Assembly (NCBI GenBank): GCA_047967505.1
Contig: CM106541.1
Origin: Dipteris shenzhenensis
Taxonomy: Eukaryota; Polypodiophyta; Polypodiopsida; Gleicheniales
Strand: one strand, 5' to 3'
Length of the DNA stretch: 64,000 nucleotides
Below the pieces are notes generated by a model. The model was not told where the DNA came from. It was given only the letters and a program-made list of their open reading frames with translations, and did not search any database. This document shows, piece after piece, positions 1-10,196 of the stretch. The translations under genes were made by a program, and so were the position numbers. Each line of letters opens with the position of its first letter. Position 1 is the stretch's first letter.

Positions 1-1348
1 CATCCTGCCCTTCTTCTTCCCTTTTTCTATCAAGCGACCTTTATTTTTCATATCCTCAACAAAGCATCCATGAGGATTAATTTGACCTGCAAGACCTGCT
101 CAATCATTTGACCAACAAAAACCAGATTCTTGGTGATATTCGAGACATGAAATACATTAGATAGGTATTTCTTTTTCCCATCCTGCATAGATAAAAGAAT
201 TTTACCAATTTGCACAATAGGATGTGCAGTATCATCACCAGTCTCCACAAATCCTGGTCTTTCCATTTTCCTTGCATCCTACATCCATTCTGCATGACCT
301 GTCATGTGGTTTGACGCACCTGAGTCAACATACCACACATCATTGCTTTCTTGTGCGCTTGTCACAGAATTGGTCATGTGCTACACCATAAACAGATGCT
401 CATTTTTGTAATCAACTTGTCTACTAGAGGATGCATAATTGCCTTGCTGCAATTTTCCAGTCATGATGTCATTCTGCTTTTTATGGCAGTCTTTAACCAT
501 ATGACCCATTTTACCATAGTAGTAGCATTCAACATTGATGTTTGCATTTTGGTCTCTCTGCCATCCACCATGACCTCTTTGGCTCCCCCTACCTCTAAAG
601 TTACCACGTCCTCCTCCATAGGACTGGTTTTCTTGAATTTGCTGCATATTCTGATTTATGCCACGGCCTCCAGATCGGCCTGCTCTACCTCTGCCTCTAC
701 CTCTTCCAGCATTTGAGTAGAAGACAGTTTCTTTTGAAGTTCCTCCTGAAGAAGATGCACCACCATTTCTCTGCTCTTCAAAAATTAGAAGAGCAATCAA
801 CTCCTTAAAATCAGGAAAATTGTCACGGATGGCAATGGATGTCCGGAATTGTGCATAATCCGTTCCTAAACCATTCAAGGTCACATAAACTAAATCATCA
901 TCTTCCACTGGTGACCCAATACAAGCAAGTGCATCTGCAATCTTCTTCACCTTCATTTGATAGTCATTGATGCTCATATTTTCTCTCTACACATTATGCA
1001 ACTCCTACTTGAGCCGCATTTTCCTAGCTTGCATATTTGTGCTATACATTTTTGTCAAAGTATCCCACGCCTCCTTCGGCATGCTTGCATCCTGAGCACA
1101 ATCATAGAATCTGAAATACTGATAGACACCTAGTACATAACTTTTCTAGCTCTCTCATGCCAACCTTTAAATGCCTGCAACTCCTATTGATTGGGAACAT
1201 TAGGGATAAATGGTTCTTCTTCAGCTCCAGTAATGAACTACCAATAGCCTTTTCCCTTAAGGAAATTCGTTATTCTAAACTTCCATGCTTGGAAGTTATT
1301 CTTGTCGAGCTTTTCAGTGATAATCTATGAAAGAGCATCAGACGCCAT
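1..1348 (-). pseudogene. copia-A gag-protease, decayed
   Basis: Start taken at the ATG whose complement lies at 1346-1348, matching copia-B. Stops occur soon after the start and in the N-terminal third; the best preserved stretch is 381-977. Visible features are a UBN2-like gag core, an RGRGR-rich tract, a damaged zinc knuckle (first Cys-Tyr-Tyr-Tyr instead of Cys-Tyr-Tyr-Cys) and, on the same strand at about 300-345, the protease motif WYVDSGAS followed by NHMTG. Gag packages the element RNA; this copy cannot make an intact product. Confidence 0.85.
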
Positions 1349-1833
1349 TACAAAACACTGCAAAAATATTCTGTCACTACAAAAAACACAACTTCTACCG
1401 CACAAGGGCAAATCTGCAAAACTGACGAAAGTGGTATTTGACCACACAGTCACTTCCTAGTGATGATTTTGCATCAACAAGCAATAAGAATGATTTTGTC
1501 ACTCCCAATATCTCTGTGCACAGACATACGATGCAATTTCTACGGCAACTTTTCATCGACTTGTAGAACAGTGGTCGCACAGCAAAAACAGGGCACTTTT
1601 CTAGCCTTGAATCAAAAAAATAATCACCAAGGGCTTTGCCCTTTCTGTAGCATATACTGCCCTCTCGCCGCACCGCGAAGGGCGTCCCAATCTGAGACAG
1701 TGCACTCTTGCACTTTTCGGTTGTGCTATAGGCAGAGATTTGCTCCCAAACTTGAAAAAGGAAAGCAACACTGATCCTCTTACCAAGATATTGCGAACTT
1801 GGTTTGCTTTCTTGAGCTCCTTACCACGAACCA

Positions 1834-1851
1834 AGCTCTGTGCTGATACCA
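1834..1851 (-). other. primer binding site of copia-A
   Basis: Reads TGGTATCAGCACAGAGC on the minus strand directly inside the LTR. This is the initiator tRNA-Met complement (TGGTATCAGAGC) with a short insertion. Confidence 0.75.
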
Positions 1852-2209
1852 TGTGAAGAGAGTGGGAGAGAAGGAAGGAGTCTCACTTGCAGCTTTCTCA
1901 CATACACAATGGGGGAATACACACACAGGTGGAGGCTGAAAATATTTTTCCTCTTCTTAGTTGTGAAAGCAAAAAGAACTCTCTCTAAGTACAAAAGGAA
2001 TAGGTGAACCCTATATGTGGGTCTCAAACCAAACTCAGCTAACCTAGGTGGCATACTAATTGAGCCACTAACTAGAGTACATAAAGATAGCTGTCATCCA
2101 GCTATTATTCATGGGCGGTGTACCAACCGCATTTGCAGCTAACAAGTTGGTGACATAAATACACAATGGTCACCCTGGCATATCACAAGTGGAGCTCGGT
2201 ATCTCAACA
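1852..2209 (-). repeat. copia-A 5' LTR (358 bp)
   Basis: Begins TGTGAAG and ends TCTCAACA on the plus strand, giving TG...CA termini in the element's own orientation. It aligns along its length with the LTRs at 52561-52908 and 57757-58075. Confidence 0.9.
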
Positions 2210-3400
2210 AGGTCCAGAGGTACAATACCAATTTTGTGATGATTTTGGATATCGACGTTCCATCCAAAGATCCAATCATCGAAGCTTGGACCATGGAGTG
2301 GCTCACCAACCCTGAGCAATCCCCAGATGACATTAGCGAGATACCAAGGGGTATCATTTTGATGCTGAGCCACTACATTCCCCCTTTACAATTCGATAAT
2401 AGTAGAGGCCAGTCCATCTCAACAGCCACTTCACCCTCGACCTCCCCTCCATTGCAGGTGCCACAGACAACCAATGGGGATTCAACCCTCGAGGCTTTGT
2501 GTTCTAGCAATTTCTAGTCCTTGCCAACTCATGAGGACATGGGCAAGGGTAGTCAAGGCAAGATGTTAGGTTAAAAACCACATGGTCATTGAGCATCTCG
2601 GCCTTGGTGGCAGCAAGGAGTGGTGGAGGCAGTCGAGCACCCATTTTGTAGTAGAGATGCAATTGATCATAGTGAGACAGCCCCCAATAGGTGAATGGAG
2701 GTTAGCACACTAAGCACACACTCATTTAAAAGGAGGCCCTTTAGGTAGCAATCTGGTTGTAGTAGGCAAGGAAGAGGACAAGGGAGTAGTGTGCTAAGTT
2801 CTCTTCCTCTGACTTGAGTGCTAGGTTAGGGAGTGTTCATTGTGTAAGCCGAGGTACCTTGGTTGTATCCGGTTGTATCAAGTTGATTTGATTCAATGGA
2901 AATGAATGATCAATTGATTGTCTACTCTATTGATTTCTATGGTATTACTCCCATTGTCTAAGTGTTAAGTGTGTTCGTAACTCGGTGTTCTCCCATCATC
3001 ATATGGCTCTTCTCTGAGAGCTAACCCAACCTTCGAGTGTTTTATTTGTTGGCACTTGTTTTGCACCCGAGCATGCTCCCCTTAGGACTGCAAGAGTAAG
3101 TAGCTTCACTGACCATAGTAAACCGAACACTTATGAGTTAGTCAGGTGAGAGATCGAAATTGTTAACAAACAAAATGGTTACCATGCTTGTTTTGGTTAC
3201 CACTTTTACTTCCTCATCCTATATGGATAGCCTTTGCAATGCATAAACATTTCTCCTCAATAGGATTTATGACTCAAGATAGACATGTGAAGGAATCACT
3301 AAGCTATTGGAGGTGGGATGATGGATGTTTAGAATGGTTTAAATCACAGTATAGGATAAAACTCTTTGGAAAAACCCTAACCGTAAGGGGCTAACATGAT
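2210..3400. other. unassigned DNA between copia-A and the GA-rich tract
   Basis: No recognisable gene. A 93-codon plus-strand open frame (2236-2517) begins MMILDIDVPSKDP and has no family I recognise; it may be a chance frame or an old element remnant. The rest is full of stops with no clear repeat. Confidence 0.4.
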
Positions 3401-3856
3401 ATATTTCAATGGGGGTTGGGTTGGGTTCATGTAGAAGCATAGTTAGGTAAAGAGGAGGGGAGAGGATTGGTTGGGGAGATAGGGGGTTACTTAGACGAGA
3501 AGTGTAGTTAGAGAGAGGGTTAGAGAGAGAGAGAAAGAGGGGAATGATAGTAGATCACGGGGACGAGGATAGGTTAGGGAGAGAGGAGGAAAGAATTGGT
3601 TAGGGAGCGAGGGGAAAGGCTAGCTAGAGAGAGAGGGGGATAGTTAGACAAGGAGTGTAGTTAGGGAGAGGGGGAAAAGGTTAGAGAGATAGGGAGGGGG
3701 GAAAGTTGGGAGAGAGATTGGTTAGGGAGAGAGGAGAAAGGATAGTAAGAGAGAGGGAGAGGGAGGAAAGTTAGAGAGACAGCTTTAGTAAGGAGGTAGT
3801 TAGAGAGAGAGGGGAAAGGATTGGTTAAGGAGAGAGGGAAAAGCATTGGTTAGGGG

Positions 3857-3931
<75 letters not shown>

Positions 3932-4140
3932 CAGTCAGGGAGAGAGGGGGAGAGGATTGGTTAGGGAGGGAGGGGAAAGGATAGAGAAAGGGGGGGGGGG
4001 GGATAGAGAGAGCAGGAGGGATACTAAGGGAGAGGAAAGGATAGATAGGGAGGTATGGGGGAGGGATACTAAGGAGGTAGTTAGAGAGGAGAGGGAGAAA
4101 GATACTAAGGGGTAGTTAGAGAGAGAGGGGGGAAGGATAT
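3401..4140. repeat. GA-rich degenerate satellite with an (AG)n core
   Basis: About 740 bp of purine-rich plus-strand sequence made of imperfect units around GGTTAGGGAGAGAGG, with a pure (AG)n run near 3860-3930 broken by one AAAG. Open frames here are artefacts of the low-complexity repeat. Confidence 0.9.
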
Positions 4141-4559
4141 TAAGGTAGAATTAGTTTAAAAAAATGAGAGTAGAGGTATGATGCAAAGTAGGGAAGGGTC
4201 ATAATTATAGTAATAAAGGGAAGGGGGAGTAAGAATAGAATGTGTCTAAGGGAAGCACTTAGAGCATCATTTCCACCTTCATAGATTGGGTCCGTCCAAA
4301 TTGATGTCGAAATCGTGATCGTCGATACATTCGAAAGGAACATGACTCACAAGTGCCAACTTATTGACGTGAGATTTGTTGTTGTAGTGTCTCCAATGCT
4401 CCTACATGCACAATAATAACATGATAACTATCTTGTTCTCAATTTAGTAGGATCATCCTTTGAAAAGCCGCAAATAAACGTAGCAAAACTGATGGGCTTC
4501 ATAAAGAAATAAAAACTAAAAGCCAACATAGTAGATGGACAGTTCAAAGCCACTACACA

Positions 4560-5004
4560 ATCTAACTCGCTCACAATTATGTGGATACAATTCTCCAACA
4601 GTAGTATTGAAACACATACACCCCAACAAACCAAACATCTACATGAAAGCCATATCAATAAATGTTGGGCTGCAATATTTCCAATTACCAAGGAAATACA
4701 AACATGGACTACATATTCACATGCACAAAATACCAGGACAATATACCGTGCACAAGGATTAACACTAGAAGCATTACATTTTGAACCTACGAGTCGACCA
4801 CAACATAGCATCACGTACACAACACTCTCGAGGATAAGTTTCAAAGAAAACCTTTATCTCGTAAAACCCCTAAGCAACATCCATTTTCATGTAGATGCAT
4901 CTATGAAAGCCAACATGGATAGGCTTCTTACCTTTGTAGCTTGGCAATTTGATGTGCCCACTGAAGAAAATGGTCTCAAACTCATGCAACCATATAGACA
5001 CTAA
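4560..5004 (+). pseudogene. Pif1/Helitron-type helicase C-terminal fragment
   Basis: The open frame 4579-5004 contains, late in the protein, YRAQGLTLEAL and about 20 residues further YTTLSRISFKENLYLVKPL. These correspond to the conserved C-terminal helicase motifs of Pif1 and Helitron helicases (QG.TL and YTALSR..). The ATPase N-terminal half (Walker A and B) is absent or too decayed to see, so this is a remnant. Together with the endonuclease-like sequence just downstream it suggests a Helentron (Helitron2) relic. A host PIF1 pseudogene is the alternative. Confidence 0.65.
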
Positions 5005-5065
5005 ACACATGATGGCTACAATTACATTCCACAGAAATAAATGCAGACCACAACCTCCAAGCATC

Positions 5066-5560
5066 AGATCTACTCTTCCTTAATGAGGCTAGAACACAAA
5101 ATCCTTTAAGGCGCATTAACACAAAACGGTTTTTTGCAATCTAGTGTTTAACAAAATGCATACATTACTACTCTACAGGCCCGAACTTTGCTTAACTTCA
5201 CAAGCAACATCAACCACTACTCATTTTCAACCAAATCGAAGGCAATCAATATTTGTAGTAGCAACGTACTGAGTCGAGGCATGTAGCCTCGATACGTTCT
5301 TAGAACACATTGGACAAATACTACAACAAAAACCAATGTCCTACCCAAAATTCATGCTGGGTGATTTGAACATCGAGATGGCTACAAACTAGCAAAACTT
5401 ATGGAGCAACGTAAACAAAACACTTACAAAATCAAATTGATCACATTTGGACAAACACACCCACAAGAAGCAGTTAGTTCGGGACAATAGAGGCATATTG
5501 GACAGACTATAACCCAGTGCACATGGCCTACGAGCTACCAACACGAGTATTGTCATTCAG
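5066..5560 (+). pseudogene. APE-type endonuclease (EEP) domain relic, downstream of the helicase
   Basis: Split over frames with stops. Visible blocks: DLLFLNEART near 5073-5100 (N-terminal EEP strand), SIFVVATY near 5250, KFMLGDLNIEM near 5347-5385 (the GDFN catalytic motif), and QIDHIWTNTP followed by YWTDYNP near 5430-5515 (the C-terminal SDH-like motif). LINEs also carry this fold, but here no reverse transcriptase follows and a helicase precedes it, which is the Helentron order. Confidence 0.55.
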
Positions 5561-5640
5561 GGCAGCATGCTGCCAAGTACCTAGAAGAGAGCGACAATAA
5601 AAGGTGCAGGAAAAAAAGGAGGAAGGAAAATGATAAAAAG

Positions 5641-5844
5641 TGTATTTATTTGGTTAATATATATTTGATAGATGAAGAGCAATCCAAGCAACAATTGTTT
5701 GGTTTCCCTTGTAGCTCCACTGATTTTCACGTGATCGGCTCAACCCAAGCAACAATTCTTTGGTTTCTCTTGTTGCTCAGCCTTGTACGCCAGCTTCTAG
5801 TACCTTCATTTGATCTCCCCTTGTGACAGATTTAGTTTTCTATC
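5641..5844 (+). promoter_or_regulatory. LTN1: presumptive promoter and 5'UTR of LTN1
   Basis: The AT-rich gap between the Helentron-like relic and the LTN1 start codon. It holds a TATA-like TTAATATATATTTG near 5654-5667, a CACGTG box at 5729-5734, and two 37-bp direct repeats (5681-5717 and 5742-5778) differing at about 4 positions. A promoter role is inferred from position only. Confidence 0.45.
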
Positions 5845-5900
5845 ATGGGACGGCAAAAAGGCGATGCGAATCGGAGCAAAAGTCAGCCTTCTAGCAGCAG
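5845..5900 (+). CDS. LTN1: listerin E3 ubiquitin ligase, exon 1 (5' end)
   Basis: Encodes MGRQKGDANRSKSQPSSS plus two bases, then a donor AG|GTAGCT at 5901. Plant listerins begin with this kind of basic, serine-rich MGR.KGD..R.K..PSSS tail. Listerin (Ltn1/Rkr1) is a cytosolic RING E3 that ubiquitinates stalled nascent chains on 60S subunits in ribosome-associated quality control; its N-terminal region helps contact the NEMF-bound 60S. The start is the first ATG and fits the family start. Phase 2 at the exon end is completed by the first base of exon 2 to give Ser. The next exon is 12 kb away. Confidence 0.85.
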
Positions 5901-6549
5901 GTAGCTGTCGATACGATTCTTTCATATGCCTTTTTGCCTGTGATGCAGTCTACGCTCTTGCTTTGGAGAATGGGTATGGTAGGCGATGCTGCCTTAAGCG
6001 TATATCTCCATTCAAACATTTGGAAAAACTGCGAGAAATTGTAGAACGGGCGTGTGCAACACGTTTGTATTTCTCACCCATTTTGGCGTCTACGACGATG
6101 AAAGGAGTTCTATTTAGCTGTTCATCGATCTTGTGACGTTACGATCGTTGCTGCAACTTGTAAATGAGCATATGCTGACTTACATGAATAGAAGCTCAAT
6201 GCTGAAAAGTATACGTAACGAAATGAAAATTTTAAATCATTCTCACCAATACGATGGAACTGAAACATTGACGCTGCTGAGCTTTAGTATTTGTTGATGT
6301 GTGGCCTCAGCAAAATGCCTCATTGATGCGAATCCCACTAGACAAGACTCATAGTCCCAATTTTTCATAAAATTTGACGCAAAGGTAGCTCACAAACTTC
6401 TAATCTTATACTATAGCTACAACAATATACGTCGTCATGCACGAGGGAATGCCTTATTATTGGATCTCAAATCTTTTGGTAAGGTGCCAAAGCTTGTACA
6501 ACTCGTTTGGACCCTAGAGGGAGGGCCTTCATATTGGGTGGTGGTAAGA
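5901..6549 (+). other. LTN1 intron 1, native-looking 5' part
   Basis: Starts with the splice donor GTAGCT. No transposon protein or repeat is evident up to about 6550; the open frame crossing 5810-6136 is a shadow over exon 1 and intron. Confidence 0.5.
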
Positions 6550-7310
6550 CTATGGAGGAGCATTAGAATAACCTAAATAAAATCTCAAAATTGCTTAGGG
6601 AAAATCAGCTTTTCCTTAATGCTAAAAAGAGTGAGTTTTTCAAGGAAGAGACTAATATTTGAGTCATGCGGTAGCCTCTAAGGGTGTCATGGTGGACCCC
6701 AAGAAGACTAAGATCATCAAAGAGGGGCCTACTCCCAAGAATATTCATGAGATGAGATCTTGTCTGGGCACATGTAGCTTTTCGGACTTCTACCCAAATT
6801 GCTTCCCCTCTTATTAACCTTTTGAAGAAAAAAGCAATCTTTTTATTCCCAGGATGTGATACATCAACTAGCATTTGAAAGCCTAAAGGAAGCGTTAATC
6901 TCTGCCCTAGTCTTAGTGCTTAGCCTTGAGTCGAAAGTGTAAAAACAATATTTAAATTACAGCAACGAGTAGATGAAGGACTTGATGGATTTTCATTGGA
7001 TGATGGGTATCTCTTGTTAGGAAAGTATGTATGTGTACCTAAATCTTACCAAGAACTTATTATGAGCGAATTACATTTAGTCTCTATGCAAACCATAGAG
7101 TTATTAGAGGCACCATGGACAATGTGGAAAAGTATTCCCGATATCAATACCTTTGTTCAAATGCACAGTATGTCAAAAGACAAAAAGTGACCTGGATAAG
7201 ATATCGGGATTACTTAAACCTCTTCCTTTTCCAACTGAGAGATGGGAGAATATAACCATGATTTTGTCTCAAGGCTCTTCATCGACCTTTTTAGTGTTTT
7301 TGTGCATTGT
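6550..7310 (+). pseudogene. decayed Ty3/gypsy pol fragment in LTN1 intron 1
   Basis: Read across several frames, the plus strand shows LNAKKSEFF near 6615, then VDPKKTKI near 6695 and SCLGTC near 6755 (end of the reverse transcriptase and connection), RNase H-like traces, then DDGYLLLGKYVCVP near 6997-7035, CTVCQKTKSD near 7158-7185 (second half of the integrase zinc finger) and LLKPLPFPTERWENITM near 7210-7262 (start of the integrase core). No LTRs were found and stops are frequent, so this is an old truncated copy. Confidence 0.7.
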
Positions 7311-7824
7311 GTCAGGTGCTTTTAATAGCCTAATTTACTCAAGTTAAATTCATAGAGTTTGCTTTCTTTCATTGCACCACGGTCGTACTCACTTGTAGGG
7401 GCAGCCATGTCCGCCAGTTTGGGACGTTCTTGCAAGAAGCTAGCCACATCCGGGCTTCTGCTCTCCTGTGACAGTTAACCTGGCACCCAAGCGTGTTGAG
7501 GAATAACTACCTGATAGTGATTCACTGGTACATTAGTTTTTAAGGCAAGTCTCTCCTATGATTCGACCTGTATGTAGGTGGAGTTGTTAGAGGCGTTCTC
7601 CTCCATGCTTCATGCCACATGGTACATTTCTACAGTTGGGCCAGCAGATCTCGCAGCAAATTGGCCAACAGCTCAATTACTGGACAAAGGCAAGCGGCAT
7701 ATACCCGAGCATGGGGATCAGTCCGATAGCCAGGATGCATTCTCCACACCACGCAGGGGTTCTATGACAGCCCTTCAAACCGTTTCCGTTGGAGCAAGCG
7801 CTTCCCAGTATGGGGATTATCTTG
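7311..7824. other. unassigned DNA left of a partial LTR element
   Basis: Contains a plus-strand open frame from 7578 whose reading (..GASASQYGDYL) ends at the element at 7825 and appears to resume in phase after 9054 (GVEEAFSAPLSTLLSD). I do not recognise the protein. Confidence 0.4.
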
Positions 7825-8265
7825 TGTCACGATCTGTGACGTATTCCTTTCTCTATATGGATGGTTTGATGAATGGACACTTGTGGAAGGGTATGCCCTT
7901 TCGACGAGACACTTCCTATGAGGCACAACCCTATGCCCTTTCGACGGGACACTTCCTATGAGGCACAACCCTTCACAAGAGACATTCTATTGAAGAGACA
8001 CTCTTATTGTAATGTACCCTCTCATCAAGGGTCACACCCTTCACAAGGGGTACACACCTCTTCATGCACATACACTTTGGAGTACACACCTTTTCATGTG
8101 TGACTCTTCACTCTCTATATAAGAGAGGCCCAATTGTATGGATGACACACTCTAGCTACACTACAGACACTCAAGCAATACAATTATTCCTTGTTCTCTG
8201 CTATTTCAGTCTCCTTTCTGTTCCTTAGCACATTTCTAAATATAGTAAATATAGGATTTCTTACA
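7825..8265 (+). repeat. LTR of an unassigned LTR element (element X), about 441 bp
   Basis: Begins TGTCACGATC and ends TTACA, followed by one base and a tRNA-Met primer site. A TATA box (TATATAA, 8116-8122) sits about 140 bp before the LTR end. The LTR holds a perfect-length 40-bp tandem duplication (7892-7931 and 7932-7971, one difference seen) and several ACACCTCTTC-type motifs. No second LTR was found. Confidence 0.65.
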
Positions 8266-8266
8266 G

Positions 8267-8280
8267 TGGTATCAGAGCAA
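8267..8280 (+). other. primer binding site of element X
   Basis: TGGTATCAGAGCAA matches the complement of the initiator tRNA-Met 3' end and lies one base inside the LTR. Confidence 0.8.
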
Positions 8281-9026
8281 ATTTCACTCTTGCCTGTAGG
8301 AAATGCCCCCCACCTTCTAGCGCCTATCTGATACATCTCTTTCCGCTAGAAGGATATCCGTGCACATTGTGCATGGAAGAGATGGAGAGAATGAGCGTAA
8401 AAATTTTTAGCGCCAACCCTGCCTAAAGTCATCAATGGCCTCTCCATCTCCCACACATCACGAGTTGATGTGAATGGACACGACAAAAATCGTGTCTTTT
8501 CAGGGCTGTCCCAAAACCAAGGGACGCACCTTTTTCACCATCGGACACACCTTTTGATGAAGAGTTTTGACTTCTCACCCAAGGGATACACCCCATCGTG
8601 GAAAGAAGGACACACCTCTTCGTGTGGGGACACCCCTTTTAAAAACAGGGTCACACCTCTTCATGAAAAGGTACACCTACTCCAAGGGTCACACCCCTTC
8701 GAATAGGCACACCTTTTGGTACCAAGCACCTTATAAAAAGGGTACCTAGTGGGGCTAAAAAGAAAAACCCAGCCCCATACCTTAGGTCTTACCCTAGACT
8801 ACCCCCGGGTTAATTAAACCCATCCTTTAATTTTTGGGCAACCACCCAACCTAGGCAGCCACAAACGAAAAAAAAAGGACGATCCATTTGACGGCCGTAC
8901 GGATTTGTCACGTAGGCTCGCCTCCCTTGACCGTACGGATTCTGGTCACGCAGGATCTGCCATGTCTCCACGCCATCTGCAGCCCCCCCCGGCCGGTTTG
9001 CTGCCCTGGTTTCCTGCCAGTCCTGC
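8281..9026 (+). mobile_element. leader of element X, non-coding, ending without a 3' LTR
   Basis: No gag or pol. From about 8520 to 8720 the sequence is a loose array of GGACACACCTCTTCNNG-like motifs that also occur in the LTR (8030-8100). Near 8895-8945 it has two copies of a GTACGGATT motif followed by TCACG. It ends where a 28-bp copy of the left flank (7797-7824) recurs at 9027-9054. Confidence 0.5.
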
Positions 9027-9269
9027 AGCGCTTCCCAGTATGGGGATTATCTTGGTGTTGAGGAGGCATTCTCTGCACCTCTGAGCACCCTCTTGTCGGA
9101 CTTGAGGACATCCTACAGTTTTGTTGGATTAGGGTTGGTCACCTCCCCACCTGTGAGCCCCCAAATGAGGAGTACATTGGGGGGGTGGACCATAGGATAA
9201 AAGCAAGGGTTTGGGGCTGCCACATGGGCAGCAAATAGGCTGCCGTGTGGACAGCAAAGAGAGAAGGTA
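9027..9269. other. sequence between element X and the gypsy-E array
   Basis: Opens with the 28-bp duplication of 7797-7824. Around 9135-9170 it shares a stretch of about 30 bp (GGTCACCTCCCCACCTGTGA...) with 18245-18275, next to the gypsy-F LTR, so this may be the edge of an older related element. No gene. Confidence 0.45.
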
Positions 9270-9725
9270 TGTTAAAACCTTCTTGTTAACTATTCCTTCC
9301 CTAGCGCAATCACGGGCGATGGCAAGTTATTAGTCCACCCAGCCAAACTCTCAAGGAAGGATTCGACTCATTTCGTAATTCATCTTGATTATCCCTCATC
9401 CTTATCCTTGAGACCCCAATCTCCCTAGATAGTTCCTGGCCACATGTCACATTTTAGGCCCTTACTTAGATGCATCCTTTTTCACCCCTCTCTTGGAGTT
9501 CCCCTTTAAAACAATTGCCCCTTGGCAATTTACATATTAGATGCACCTAGGCCCTAGCCCTATTAGAACTATCTAGTCAATGCCATTACGCCCTCACCTT
9601 GGACCTTGGCAGTTACTTCTCTTGACCATTTAATTACGCACATTAATTATTACAAAAGTTGGCCATCTAAGAGAAAATGCCCACCGATCTATCCGAGGTC
9701 ATGCTATCTCGGCTTGAGCATAACA
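9270..9725 (-). repeat. gypsy-E LTR copy 1 (456 bp)
   Basis: TGTTAAAACC...GCATAACA on the plus strand. Separated from LTR copy 2 only by TTG. It resembles the gypsy-F LTR (18313-18773) in reverse orientation: both begin TGTTA.GCTC followed by AGCATGACCTCG in element orientation. Confidence 0.9.
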
Positions 9726-9728
9726 TTG

Positions 9729-10184
9729 TGTTAAAACCTTCTTGTTAACTATTCCTTCCCTAGCGCAATCACGGGCGATGGCAAGTTATTAGTCCACCCA
9801 GCCAAACTCTCAAGGAAGGATTCGACTCATTTCGTAATTCATCTTGATTATCCCTCATCCTTATCCTTGAGACCCCAATCTCCCTAGATAGTTCCTGGCC
9901 ACATGTCACATTTTAGGCCCTTACTTAGATGCATCCTTTTTCACCCCTCTCTTGGAGTTCCCCTTTAAAACAATTGCCCCTTGGCAATTTACATATTAGA
10001 TGCACCTAGGCCCTAGCCCTATTAGAACTATCTAGTCAATGCCATTACGCCCTCACCTTGGACCTTGGCAGTTACTTCTCTTGACCATTTAATTACGCAC
10101 ATTAATTATTACAAAAGTTGGCCATCTAAGAGAAAATGCCCACCGATCTATCCGAGGTCATGCTATCTCGGCTTGAGCATAACA
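9729..10184 (-). repeat. gypsy-E LTR copy 2 (456 bp), 3' LTR of the complete pol unit
   Basis: No difference from copy 1 found by eye. Directly followed (10185-10196) by TTCCTTCCCTCT, which on the element strand is the polypurine tract AGAGGGAAGGAA used to prime plus-strand DNA. Confidence 0.9.
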
Positions 10185-10196
10185 TTCCTTCCCTCT

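Larger units (their letters stand above)
1..2209 (-). mobile_element. Ty1/copia retrotransposon copia-A, partial, continues off the left edge
   Basis: The 5' part of a copia element on the minus strand: LTR (1852-2209), primer site, leader, and decayed gag plus protease. The internal sequence is a diverged copy of copia-B (same family, about 55857-58075), and the window opens inside the region after the protease. The right flank after the LTR is aggtc; the left end is outside the window, so no target duplication can be checked. Confidence 0.9.

Noticed and set aside
1841-1851. tRNA-like sequences (TGGTATCAGAGC) at many sites
   Set aside because: These are short primer binding sites next to LTRs; no tRNA cloverleaf surrounds them.
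2236-2517. 93-codon plus frame beginning MMILDIDVPSKDP
   Set aside because: Coding-looking composition, but no family recognised and no flanking exon signals; left as unassigned DNA.
3846-4115. Open frame coding for Arg-Glu repeats
   Set aside because: Produced by the (AG)n repeat; no start context or homology, so not a gene.
3401-4140. Possible CRISPR-like regular repeat array
   Set aside because: Units are degenerate, without unique spacers, and the context is a plant genome.
9726-9728. TTG between paired LTRs as an ordinary target duplication
   Set aside because: Three bases is shorter than the usual 5 for gypsy elements, and the five bases on each side of the complete unit (CATTG and TTGTG) do not match.
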